Source: CBDCUE01 sp965222515 (GTDB lineage: Bacteria; Pseudomonadota; Alphaproteobacteria; Rickettsiales; JABIRX01). Taken from it: DNA of 64,000 nt. The notes beneath the pieces were generated by a model, which did no database searches, was not told where the DNA came from, and saw only the letters and a program-made list of their open reading frames with translations. Positions 24,601 to 31,555 of this stretch are shown piece after piece. Location: positions 115,229 to 179,228 of the forward strand of contig CBDCUE010000017.1 in NCBI GenBank assembly GCA_965222515.1. The letters run 5' to 3'. A program made the position numbers and the translations under genes. Numbering within the stretch: the first letter of the stretch is position 1; every line of letters begins with the position of its first letter.

Positions 24601-26491
24601 TATGTCAGGAGATGTATTTGGTAATGGTATGTTATTATCAAAAACAATGAAATTAGTGGCTGCTTTTAATCATATACATATTTTTATAGATCCTAATCCA
24701 AATGAAATCACTTCTTACAAAGAAAGAAAGAGACTTTTTGCCTTGCCAAGATCTAGTTGGGATAATTATAGCCAAGATCTAATTTCTGAAGGTGGCGGTA
24801 TTTTTAGTAGAAAAGATAAAATTATAAAATTAACAGATCAAATAAGAGAATTATTAAATATAGAAGAAAAAGAGCTATCTCCTAATGAATTAATTAAATC
24901 TTTATTAAAATCAGAGGTTGATTTGTTGTGGAATGGTGGAATAGGGACATATGTAAAGTCAATTGCTGAAACAAATTCTGAAGTAGGGGATAGGGTTAAT
25001 GATAATGTTAGAATAAATGCTCAAGATTTACGATGTAAAATAGTGGGTGAAGGTGGAAATCTAGGTTTTACTCAAAGAGGTAGAATAGAATATGCTTTAA
25101 ATAATGGTAGAATAAACACAGATTCTGTTGATAATGTTGCTGGAGTAAATTGTTCTGATCACGAGGTGAATATAAAAATATTATTACAAAATATTATAGC
25201 CAATAAAAAAATTTCTATGTCAGAGAGAAACAAACTTCTGGAAGAAATGACAGAGGAGGTAGAAAAATTAGTGTTACGAAATAATTTCTTACAGACTCAA
25301 GCAATTAGTATTGCAAAATATCAGGGGGTTAAGTCTTTGGAACAACAAAGTCATCTAATGAAAACTTTAGAAGAGCAAGGATTACTAGACAGAAAGGTAG
25401 AGTTTTTACCAAGTAATGAGGAGATTTCTAGAAGATTTGCTGATAATAAAGGATTAACTAGACCAGAATTATCAGTTTTATTTTCTTATAGTAAAATTTA
25501 TTTATATAAAAGTATTTTAGCCTCTAATTTACCTGATGATGAATATTTTAATATAGAATTAAAAAGATATTTCCCAGAAAAACTATATAAAAAATATTCT
25601 AAATTTGTTAAAGATCATAACTTAAAAAGAGAAATTATTACATCTTATGTGACTAATAGTCTAGCAAATCATTTAGGCTTAACATTTTTTAACAGATTAT
25701 CTGAAAGCACAGGGTTGCATAATGTTGACATTGCAAGAGCTTATATTGTTGCTAGAGATTCATTTCAATTAAGAAATTTATGGCAAAAAATAGAAGATTT
25801 AACTAATATTGTTGATTATGGTATACAAATCAAAATGTTTAGAGAAATTTCTGAATTAGTAGAAAGAAGTACTGCTTGGTTTATTAGATCTTTCCCTACA
25901 CCCATTACTAATATTACAGAATTGGTTCAAGAATTTAAAAAAAAGCTAGAAATTATAATGAATAATTTTGAAGAGGTATTAGTTCCTGAGACAAAAAAAG
26001 TATTTTTTGAAAATTTAAAGTTTTATAAAAATAAAAATGTTCCAGATACTGTTGCAAAACAAGTAGCTTCAATAGATTTAATCTCTACCGCTTGTCAAGT
26101 TGTCCAAATTTCAAGAGGCAAAAAAGTAGATTTAATGTATATAGCAAAGCTTTATTATAGCATAGCTATAAAACTACATTTTAGATATATTAGAAAAAAA
26201 GCAAGAGCTTTAAAAATGTTAGGTTATTGGGATAAATTATCAGTAAAATCTTTAGCTGATGATTTATTTGATCATCAAATGAGATTAACAGAAAATATTC
26301 TTTCTTATGCTAAAAAGAATAAAAAAGAAAAATTATCAGTAGATAAATTAATAGCAGATTGGAGTGAGTATAATAATAAAGATATAAAAAGATGGAATAG
26401 TTTTATATCTGATTTACAAACTCATGAAAATCCAACCTTTGCAATGCTTACTATTTCTGCAAATAGAATTAAATCCGTTGTATCTAGTTGA
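21680..26491 (+). CDS. gdhB: NAD-specific glutamate dehydrogenase, large (GDH-180 type)
   Basis: 1603-residue enzyme that oxidises glutamate to 2-oxoglutarate and ammonia with NAD. The large class has an N-terminal regulatory region with ACT-like segments, a central catalytic domain and a long C-terminal helical part. The catalytic region at residues ~780-1180 contains HLRAGDVARGGLRWSDR, KAQITKNAVIIPTGSKGGF with the active lysines, and the NAD-binding stretch IGIGDMSGDVFGNGM. The length matches the family (~1,550-1,620). It is a single-gene unit, with 107 bases upstream and 45 downstream. In Rickettsiales and related intracellular bacteria glutamate is a main carbon and energy source, which fits keeping this enzyme intact. 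Confidence 0.95.
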   Translation: MNNYSSKIINNRVENLIKTFQSEIDKKPLFKTFIDICYNDTIHNDLLLKNDQELFTTISLFFSLIENKKQNEFKIKTKTIKDKGKEYSFVTILANDMPFLVDSFSAKIAKLGFATKRIVNRLVGSKRDKKGALEQLYSYNDSLNHDGLKNEAIISFQITLIKKTKIIKILEKSLTDIFLLVEKATRDWSNVLYKLYNIKKEIKSLNNVIDKRYDLEEDLQFCDWVEDNAFIFLGYTEYNSKRDNNNDVLFSIKNNSQLGICQNYKTDDLIKIEGKVYDKELKNSSLIDINKSGKKSPIHRDVHLDVIRIKKFDAKGKLIGEYRFFGLFTSILFFQKIDKIPLIRKKVSEIIKKSNFNLSGHNGKELVSAINNYPREELFQISEKELLNICLGIVSLSGRLIAKIFYRQDKFNRFTSVFCYLPRLKISSGVRDKIKELLEKELKAKVDVVYTQVTDAPLARFHMTLVPLDGMGSPIMPIDYCYLEENITKIISSWQDNLIAEMQERYKEEEVLSKYKRYKNAFPLSYTDDFSANIACLDIDVLEESLLNNHPIIKLFKNENDIFLKLYNKNEQIKLSSIMPILDNFAIDTIDEHIYKVKTNSSTIWIHYFKIILPKTIVKFDKVQPIFENAGEKCLLGEIENDELNKLILIAGVDIRDIALIRAYCKFIKQTNFSYGFDFIIDALSKNSKITNKLIQLFYGKFKPKSTLKIDEIKASIIKSLSKVKNVAEDVVISKFLELLNATVRTNFFQLDEEKQYKNYISFKILSKNISDIAFPKPEKEVFVYSANMEGVHLRAGDVARGGLRWSDRSEDFRTEVQGLVKAQITKNAVIIPTGSKGGFIVKKNLSDLTREEFMAEGIVAYKTFLSGILDITDNIKGDKVISPANVVRYDGDDPYLVVAADKGTATFSDIANELAKKYNFWLGDAFASGGSQGYDHKKMGITAKGAFVSVQRHFYEMNKNIEQEKWTAIGIGDMSGDVFGNGMLLSKTMKLVAAFNHIHIFIDPNPNEITSYKERKRLFALPRSSWDNYSQDLISEGGGIFSRKDKIIKLTDQIRELLNIEEKELSPNELIKSLLKSEVDLLWNGGIGTYVKSIAETNSEVGDRVNDNVRINAQDLRCKIVGEGGNLGFTQRGRIEYALNNGRINTDSVDNVAGVNCSDHEVNIKILLQNIIANKKISMSERNKLLEEMTEEVEKLVLRNNFLQTQAISIAKYQGVKSLEQQSHLMKTLEEQGLLDRKVEFLPSNEEISRRFADNKGLTRPELSVLFSYSKIYLYKSILASNLPDDEYFNIELKRYFPEKLYKKYSKFVKDHNLKREIITSYVTNSLANHLGLTFFNRLSESTGLHNVDIARAYIVARDSFQLRNLWQKIEDLTNIVDYGIQIKMFREISELVERSTAWFIRSFPTPITNITELVQEFKKKLEIIMNNFEEVLVPETKKVFFENLKFYKNKNVPDTVAKQVASIDLISTACQVVQISRGKKVDLMYIAKLYYSIAIKLHFRYIRKKARALKMLGYWDKLSVKSLADDLFDHQMRLTENILSYAKKNKKEKLSVDKLIADWSEYNNKDIKRWNSFISDLQTHENPTFAMLTISANRIKSVVSS

Positions 26492-26536
26492 AATAGTATA
26501 ATTAATTTGCAGGGTTATTATTATTATAAATAAAAA

Positions 26537-27673
26537 ATGAATAAAAACCTTACTTTAATATTATTTTGTTTTTTCTTGTTTTTTGCAACAGTAGGAATTA
26601 GTGCGGTTATTTTTCCTGTTATACTACATAATAACGGAGTTTCAAAGGTTCTCATTGGATTTGGAACTTTTATACATTTGTTATCAGGAGCTTTAATTGC
26701 ACCATATATAAATAAATTGAGCTATAAAATTAAACCTCAATATATTATATCATTTTTTGTAATGCTTTTTGGTGTAATAATCTTGATTGCACCTTTTTAT
26801 CTCAATTATTATTTTTGGAGTTTTTTAATGATATTAGAAGGAATATCTTTCTTCGCATGTATTTCTTTAAAGCACGGAATTTTACAAATGACCCTAAATT
26901 ATAAAAATAGAAGTCTTTATATAGGAGTAGTTAGCACAACTATTTGTGTTGCACTTGCATTAGGTTCGTCTTTAGTGAAATTTATTTCAGGAGCAGAATA
27001 TATAATAAATATTATAGCATTTTTACTATGTTTAACAATGTTTATTGTGCTTATGTTTTTTATAGATACTAATAACAGACATTTGAAAAAGAAATTTAAT
27101 AAAAGTATATTAAATTTTATTAAGAAAAAACCTGAAATATTTTTAGCAAAATTTACTCAAGAATATATTTCTGTTTCTATTATTACATTAATAGTTATTT
27201 ATGGAATTAATAATGGTTATAGTGCAAAAGAATCTGCTTTATTTGTATCTTTTTATACAATTAGTGGTTTGATTGATATATTTGTTGCAAAAATTTCAAA
27301 AAAAATAGGGACTATAAAAATAATTAATATATCTATTTTCTGTATATTTATTATAATCTTGTTAGTTTATGTCGCAACTAGTAACTATATTTTGTTTTGC
27401 TCTATATTATTTGTTCTAGGATGTTTTATTGGAGCAATATATGTCCCTGTATCAATGCATCTTAATTCATCAGTAAGCACTACTGAATTAATTTTAGTTA
27501 GTAATTCCTTAAATTTGGTAACTTGTGTTGCAGGAAGCTTTGCCTCACTACTTACCGCCTATATTTTTCAATTATTAGGAAATATAGGTTTCTTCTTGCC
27601 AATGCTTGTTGTAATTATTTTATATTATTTGTTTATTATTTATTATAAATATAAAAAAAGCATTAACTTATAA
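26537..27673 (+). CDS. Major facilitator superfamily transporter, substrate unknown
   Basis: 378 residues with about 11-12 predicted membrane helices in two halves joined by a basic central loop (DTNNRHLKKKFNKS, residues ~180-193). The first half contains VGISAVIFPVILHNNGVSKV and GFGTFIHLLSGALIAPYINK, matching the MFS loop-2 region and the start of YcaD/sugar-type exporters in outline. No substrate signature is visible. It follows the glutamate dehydrogenase by 45 bases on the same strand and converges with ctaG, 30 bases away. It could be cotranscribed with the dehydrogenase. Rickettsiales carry many such carriers of unknown substrate. Confidence 0.8.
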   Translation: MNKNLTLILFCFFLFFATVGISAVIFPVILHNNGVSKVLIGFGTFIHLLSGALIAPYINKLSYKIKPQYIISFFVMLFGVIILIAPFYLNYYFWSFLMILEGISFFACISLKHGILQMTLNYKNRSLYIGVVSTTICVALALGSSLVKFISGAEYIINIIAFLLCLTMFIVLMFFIDTNNRHLKKKFNKSILNFIKKKPEIFLAKFTQEYISVSIITLIVIYGINNGYSAKESALFVSFYTISGLIDIFVAKISKKIGTIKIINISIFCIFIIILLVYVATSNYILFCSILFVLGCFIGAIYVPVSMHLNSSVSTTELILVSNSLNLVTCVAGSFASLLTAYIFQLLGNIGFFLPMLVVIILYYLFIIYYKYKKSINL

Positions 27674-27703
27674 CACAGACTGCTTTCGTAGGAGATAAAA
27701 CAA

Positions 27704-28228
27704 TTATTCTTCGTAAGGAAAAAAACTGTATGATAAAGTTATTTGAGAGACATCTTTTAAAAATGGATCATTTTCTATTTCAGGATCAATATAAAAGGAA
27801 ACTGGTAATTCTGTATTTTCTCCTCCTTTAAGCACTTGCTGAGAAAAACAAAAGCAATCTATTTTACTAAAATATTTTCCTGCTTTAAACGGAGTAACAT
27901 TATAAGTTGCTGTGCCTGTTATAGTTTTCTTGCTAAGATTTCTTGCTTGATAAAAAACTAAATTTCTTTCACCAGTTAAAGTCTTTATTTTTCTTTGCTT
28001 TGGCTTGAATTCCCAGTTGAGATTTCTAGCAACATCACTATTAAAATAAACTTCAATTTTTCTATTTCCTTTCTGCATATTTTTACTAATGTTTATTTGA
28101 GGTGTGCCTCCATATCCAGTCACTTTACAAAATAAACTGTAAAGAGGGACAGAAGCAAAGGAAAATAAAAACATAGCTAGCACTATGCTAGATATCGCTA
28201 TGGGTAATTTTTTAGATGAATTACTCAT
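27704..28228 (-). CDS. ctaG: Cytochrome c oxidase assembly factor CtaG/Cox11
   Basis: 174-residue copper chaperone that delivers Cu(B) to subunit I of cytochrome c oxidase. One N-terminal membrane helix (residues ~9-28) is followed by a periplasmic immunoglobulin-like domain with FSFASVPLYSLFCKVTGYGG, the copper-binding CFCFSQQ motif near residue 128, and the ending ITLSYSFFP. All conserved cysteines are present. In most alphaproteobacteria ctaG sits in the cox operon; here it is the last gene of an msrB-msrA-DUF1223-ctaG unit, overlapping the DUF1223 gene by 4 bases. Confidence 0.95.
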   Translation of the reverse strand: MSNSSKKLPIAISSIVLAMFLFSFASVPLYSLFCKVTGYGGTPQINISKNMQKGNRKIEVYFNSDVARNLNWEFKPKQRKIKTLTGERNLVFYQARNLSKKTITGTATYNVTPFKAGKYFSKIDCFCFSQQVLKGGENTELPVSFYIDPEIENDPFLKDVSQITLSYSFFPYEE

Positions 28229-29007
28229 GGAAAAACTCTTTTTACAGCTATAATTTGTCCTACTCCTTGTTCTTGCAATATTATTAATTTACTTCCTTGT
28301 CTTTCTGATAAATCAATAGTTAATTGAATCCCTTGCCCCTTCCAAGTTGCTAAATTTTGTATTTTTCTAACTACATTAATATTAATTAAATTAACTCCTT
28401 TATTTTCTCCTTTCTTAACATAAGTATTATGCTTATCATCATAAGTAAATAATAGTAAATCATATTTATTGTTTTTTAAAAATAATTTTTCACCTATCTT
28501 AGATATTCTTTTTATGTCAGGTATGGTTATTTTATATTGTGTATCTTTTATTTTTGATAATTCTATAGGTATGTTAATAATATTCTTAGATATTATGTTC
28601 ATTTTGTTTATAATATCTTTTTTGTTCACTCCCACTGTTTGATCTTTACCATCTATTACCATTTGTGGAGTGTAAACATTCCTCCTTTTAAAATTATAAG
28701 CATATTGTCTTTGTCTATCGGTAATTTCTTTGCTAGAAAAAGGATCACTCCAGCCAATATAATTCCAGTAATCTATATGCATAGATAAGGCTATGATCTT
28801 TTTGTTTTTTGCGAATTCTGCAAGTAATCTGTCAGCAGGAGGGCAGGATGAACATCCTTGAGAGGTAAATAATTCTAAAACTATTGGTCTTTTGCTGTAG
28901 AATAGAGTTTTTTTTTTTGCTTCTGCTTTATTCCAAAAAAACATCATTGTTATCAAAGCAGACATTAATATGATAGTGAATATTAAAAAATATTTCATAT
29001 TTATCAT
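28225..29007 (-). CDS. DUF1223 thioredoxin-like secreted protein
   Basis: 260 residues with an N-terminal membrane/signal helix (residues ~4-22) and the DUF1223 core: VLELFTSQGCSSCPPADRLL, a CxxC-type thioredoxin-like site, then HIDYWNYIGWSDPF and YTPQMVIDGKDQTVG, which are strongly conserved in the family. The protein is predicted to face the periplasm. The family's substrate is not known; a redox role is inferred from the CxxC motif. It overlaps msrA by 4 bases and ctaG by 4 bases, tying it to methionine-sulfoxide repair and copper-oxidase assembly. Confidence 0.88.
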   Translation of the reverse strand: MINMKYFLIFTIILMSALITMMFFWNKAEAKKKTLFYSKRPIVLELFTSQGCSSCPPADRLLAEFAKNKKIIALSMHIDYWNYIGWSDPFSSKEITDRQRQYAYNFKRRNVYTPQMVIDGKDQTVGVNKKDIINKMNIISKNIINIPIELSKIKDTQYKITIPDIKRISKIGEKLFLKNNKYDLLLFTYDDKHNTYVKKGENKGVNLININVVRKIQNLATWKGQGIQLTIDLSERQGSKLIILQEQGVGQIIAVKRVFP

Positions 29008-29573
29008 TTATTCCACACTTGTTTTAATCTATAATCTCTACCACAATTATATCTATAAAATTTATATCTAACAGGATTTTTTAAGTAATAATTTTGATGA
29101 TAAGTCTCTGATGGATAAAATATTTTTTCTTTTCTTATTGTAGTAGCAATTTTTTTATTAAATTTTTTCTCTAATTTTTTTTTAAAGTTTTGGGCTATTT
29201 TTTTTTCTTGATCATTTTTGTAAAATATAGCACTCAAATATTGAGGCCCTTTATCACAAAATTGTCCTTTATCATCAAAAGGATCTACATTTTTCCAAAA
29301 TATTTTCAATAAATCACTATAAGAAACTTTATTGCTATTATAAGTTATTGCTACTACTTCTAAATGCCCTGTTTTTTTCTTAATTACATCTTCATAGCTA
29401 GGATTTATATAATCCCCACCAGAATAACCTGAAACAGTAGAGATAACTCCCTCTATCTCATCAAAAGGTTGTTCCATACACCAAAAACAACCACCTGCAA
29501 AAATAGTTTTTTTAGTTTGAGCAAAGCTATTATTGCTAAATAGTAAAAAAATAATGAAAAAATATTTTTTCAT
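29004..29573 (-). CDS. msrA: Peptide methionine sulfoxide reductase MsrA, exported
   Basis: 189 residues with a signal peptide (residues 1-18, ending NSFAQ) and the MsrA domain: IFAGGCFWCMEQPFD with the catalytic cysteine, GYSGGDYINPSYEDV, GHLEVVAITYN, and YHQNYY. It reduces the S-form of methionine sulfoxide. The signal peptide places it outside the cytoplasm. It touches msrB by 1 base upstream and DUF1223 by 4 bases downstream. Intact and of normal length. Confidence 0.95.
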   Translation of the reverse strand: MKKYFFIIFLLFSNNSFAQTKKTIFAGGCFWCMEQPFDEIEGVISTVSGYSGGDYINPSYEDVIKKKTGHLEVVAITYNSNKVSYSDLLKIFWKNVDPFDDKGQFCDKGPQYLSAIFYKNDQEKKIAQNFKKKLEKKFNKKIATTIRKEKIFYPSETYHQNYYLKNPVRYKFYRYNCGRDYRLKQVWNK

Positions 29574-30055
29574 TATTTTTTAGGATTAAATTTTAAAGCA
29601 AGTCCATTATTGCAATATCTAAGACCAGTGGGTTTTGGACCATCTTTAAAAATATGTCCTTGATGTCCATTACATCTAGAACAGTGATATTCTGTTCTAG
29701 GGTAAATTAATTTAAAATCTGTTTTTTTAGAAATATGCCCCTCAATAGGCTGATAAAAACTTGGCCAGCCCGTGCCACTTTCATATTTTGTATGAGAATT
29801 AAAAAGTTCTAGATCACAACCAGCACAAGAAAAAAACCCTTCTCTATGTTCATCATTTAAATGGCTAGAAAAAGCTCTTTCAGTTCCGTCTTTTCTTAAA
29901 ATATAAAACTCTTCTTCAGTTAGCTTTTCTTTCCATTCTTTTTTTGATAAAGATATTTTAATGATTTTTTGAGGATGAGCAATAGCATCAGACATAGTGT
30001 TTTTTATTAATAAGGTTGATAAAGTAATAAATTTAAAAAAATTTCTTCTATTCAT
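29573..30055 (-). CDS. msrB: Peptide methionine sulfoxide reductase MsrB, exported
   Basis: 160 residues. The N-terminus MNRRNFFKFITLSTLL has a twin-arginine-like RRNFFK pattern and a hydrophobic segment, suggesting export. The MsrB fold shows the zinc cysteines (CAGCDLELF and CSRCNGHQGH), GTGWPSFYQPI, and RYCNNGLALKF with the catalytic cysteine. It reduces the R-form of methionine sulfoxide. It is the first gene of the minus-strand unit, 69 bases from the divergent rnc start. With msrA it covers both sulfoxide forms in the same compartment. Confidence 0.94.
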   Translation of the reverse strand: MNRRNFFKFITLSTLLIKNTMSDAIAHPQKIIKISLSKKEWKEKLTEEEFYILRKDGTERAFSSHLNDEHREGFFSCAGCDLELFNSHTKYESGTGWPSFYQPIEGHISKKTDFKLIYPRTEYHCSRCNGHQGHIFKDGPKPTGLRYCNNGLALKFNPKK

Positions 30056-30124
30056 TTGGTTTTACTGATATATACTATATCTATATACTAATAACACTAA
30101 TATTTCTAACTGTAAACCATATTA

Positions 30125-30796
30125 ATGAATATATCTAAAATAGACTCTATCATAAATTATAAATTCAAAAACAAAGAATTACTAAAAACATCGCTAACTC
30201 ATTCTAGTTTTTCTAAAACTAATAATTACCAAACTTTAGAATTTTTAGGTGATAGGATTTTATCTTTTGTAATTTCTGAATATTTATTTACTTCTTTTCC
30301 TAATGAAAATGAAGGAGACCTTTCTAAGAGACAGACTTTTTTAGTGTGTGGCAATACTTTATCTAAAATATCTAAAGATCTTAATTTAGGCAATATTATT
30401 ATTTTTAGCAAAGGAGAAGAAACGAGTGGAGGAAAAGATAATCCTGCAATTTTAGAAGATGTTTTAGAATCATTAATAGGAGCAATATACTTGGATTCTC
30501 AAGAAATTAATGTAATTAAAAAAATAATTTTGGATTTGTGGGAACCTTATCTACATAAATACGAAAAACCATTTTTAGATCCAAAATCAGAATTGCAGGA
30601 ATTACTACAAACAAGAAAATATCCTTTGCCACAATATAAATTGGCAAAAAAAACAGGAACAGAACATAATCCTAACTTTACTTTATCTATTAATGTAACT
30701 GGAATAGACAAAACATTTGAGGCCACTGCTTCAAGAAAAAAAGATGCACAAAAAGAATTAGCAAAAAATATGTTAGAATATTTAAAGAGTAATTAA
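30125..30796 (+). CDS. rnc: Ribonuclease III
   Basis: 223-residue double-strand-specific endoribonuclease that processes rRNA and other structured RNAs. The signature TLEFLGDRILSFVISEYLF lies at residues ~38-56 and the second acidic cluster ILEDVLESLIGAIYLD at ~108-123, giving the Mg2+-binding Glu/Asp set. A C-terminal double-stranded-RNA binding domain (residues ~150-222) ends with ASRKKDAQKELAKNML. The length is normal. It is a single gene, divergent from msrB and convergent with the DUF2063 gene; no lepB or era is adjacent, unlike in many bacteria. Confidence 0.96.
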   Translation: MNISKIDSIINYKFKNKELLKTSLTHSSFSKTNNYQTLEFLGDRILSFVISEYLFTSFPNENEGDLSKRQTFLVCGNTLSKISKDLNLGNIIIFSKGEETSGGKDNPAILEDVLESLIGAIYLDSQEINVIKKIILDLWEPYLHKYEKPFLDPKSELQELLQTRKYPLPQYKLAKKTGTEHNPNFTLSINVTGIDKTFEATASRKKDAQKELAKNMLEYLKSN

Positions 30797-30810
30797 TAAG
30801 TAAAAATAAA

Positions 30811-30845
30811 AAGGTATTTAAAATTACAAGGCTCTTAAATACCTT
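30811..30845. terminator. Hairpin between convergent rnc and DUF2063 genes
   Basis: An 11-bp perfect inverted repeat (AAGGTATTTAA at 30811-30821, complement at 30835-30845) with a 13-base loop. The loop holds the last codons of the DUF2063 gene on the minus strand. It has few G-C pairs, but its place between two convergent genes fits a bidirectional terminator. Confidence 0.5.
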
Positions 30846-31555
30846 AAATTATCTTGAAAAAATTTAGCAGGGTTATTGTAACTTTTTATTATTTCTTCAA
30901 AAGAAAAACTTTTTAGCGAAAATAAAAAATAGAGTTTTTTACTGATATTTTTAATTACAATCTCTTTATGGTTTTTGTAAATTAAATGATATGACTTTTT
31001 TTCTATAATATTTGCATTATCATCGTCCTCTTCTTTGCTATAAAAAACAAATTTCCAAATATCTTTTAAATTATAATTTGAAGATAATATTTTTATATTT
31101 TTTTTATTTAAAGAAAATCTAGCTTTTAATAAATCTTCACTTTGCCATTTTTGTATATTTATAGTTTTTATATCACTAATATCTTTAGCACATAAAACTT
31201 GATTAATTAAGAACTCTAATTGAACGAAATCAGATATATAAGGAACATATTTGTTGGTTTTTAGCTTGATTAAAAAATCTGCAAAATTTTTTCCATAATT
31301 TTGTAATTTTAGACCAGAACTCAAATGAGATTTTATATATTTTTTACTAACAGAATAAAAATATTCTTCTCCCAATAATTTTTTAGTATTAATAAAATTA
31401 TTTTCTAAAATATTAATTAAACTTGTTAAAAAAGTTGTTTTGTGAATTTGAAGAATATTTTGTGTTTTTTTAGATAATAGAAATTGAGGTTCTATTTCTT
31501 TTTTTCCAATTAAAAATTTAGAAAAATTATCTTGAAAATCTTTTAATTTTGTCAT
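30824..31555 (-). CDS. DUF2063 (HvfC/BufC N-terminal) domain protein
   Basis: 243 residues. The N-terminal ~95 residues match the DUF2063 helical domain: LKDFQDNFSKFLIG, IHKTTFLTSLINILENNF, LLGEEYFYSVSKKYI, and NYGKNFADFL. The C-terminal half is less conserved. DUF2063 proteins normally pair with a DUF692 protein (BufB/HvfB), linked to copper-related peptide modification in other bacteria. No DUF692 gene or precursor peptide is adjacent here. The start overlaps the ankyrin gene's end by 4 bases, so it is probably cotranscribed with it. Function in this organism is unknown. Confidence 0.7.
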   Translation of the reverse strand: MTKLKDFQDNFSKFLIGKKEIEPQFLLSKKTQNILQIHKTTFLTSLINILENNFINTKKLLGEEYFYSVSKKYIKSHLSSGLKLQNYGKNFADFLIKLKTNKYVPYISDFVQLEFLINQVLCAKDISDIKTINIQKWQSEDLLKARFSLNKKNIKILSSNYNLKDIWKFVFYSKEEDDDNANIIEKKSYHLIYKNHKEIVIKNISKKLYFLFSLKSFSFEEIIKSYNNPAKFFQDNLRYLRAL

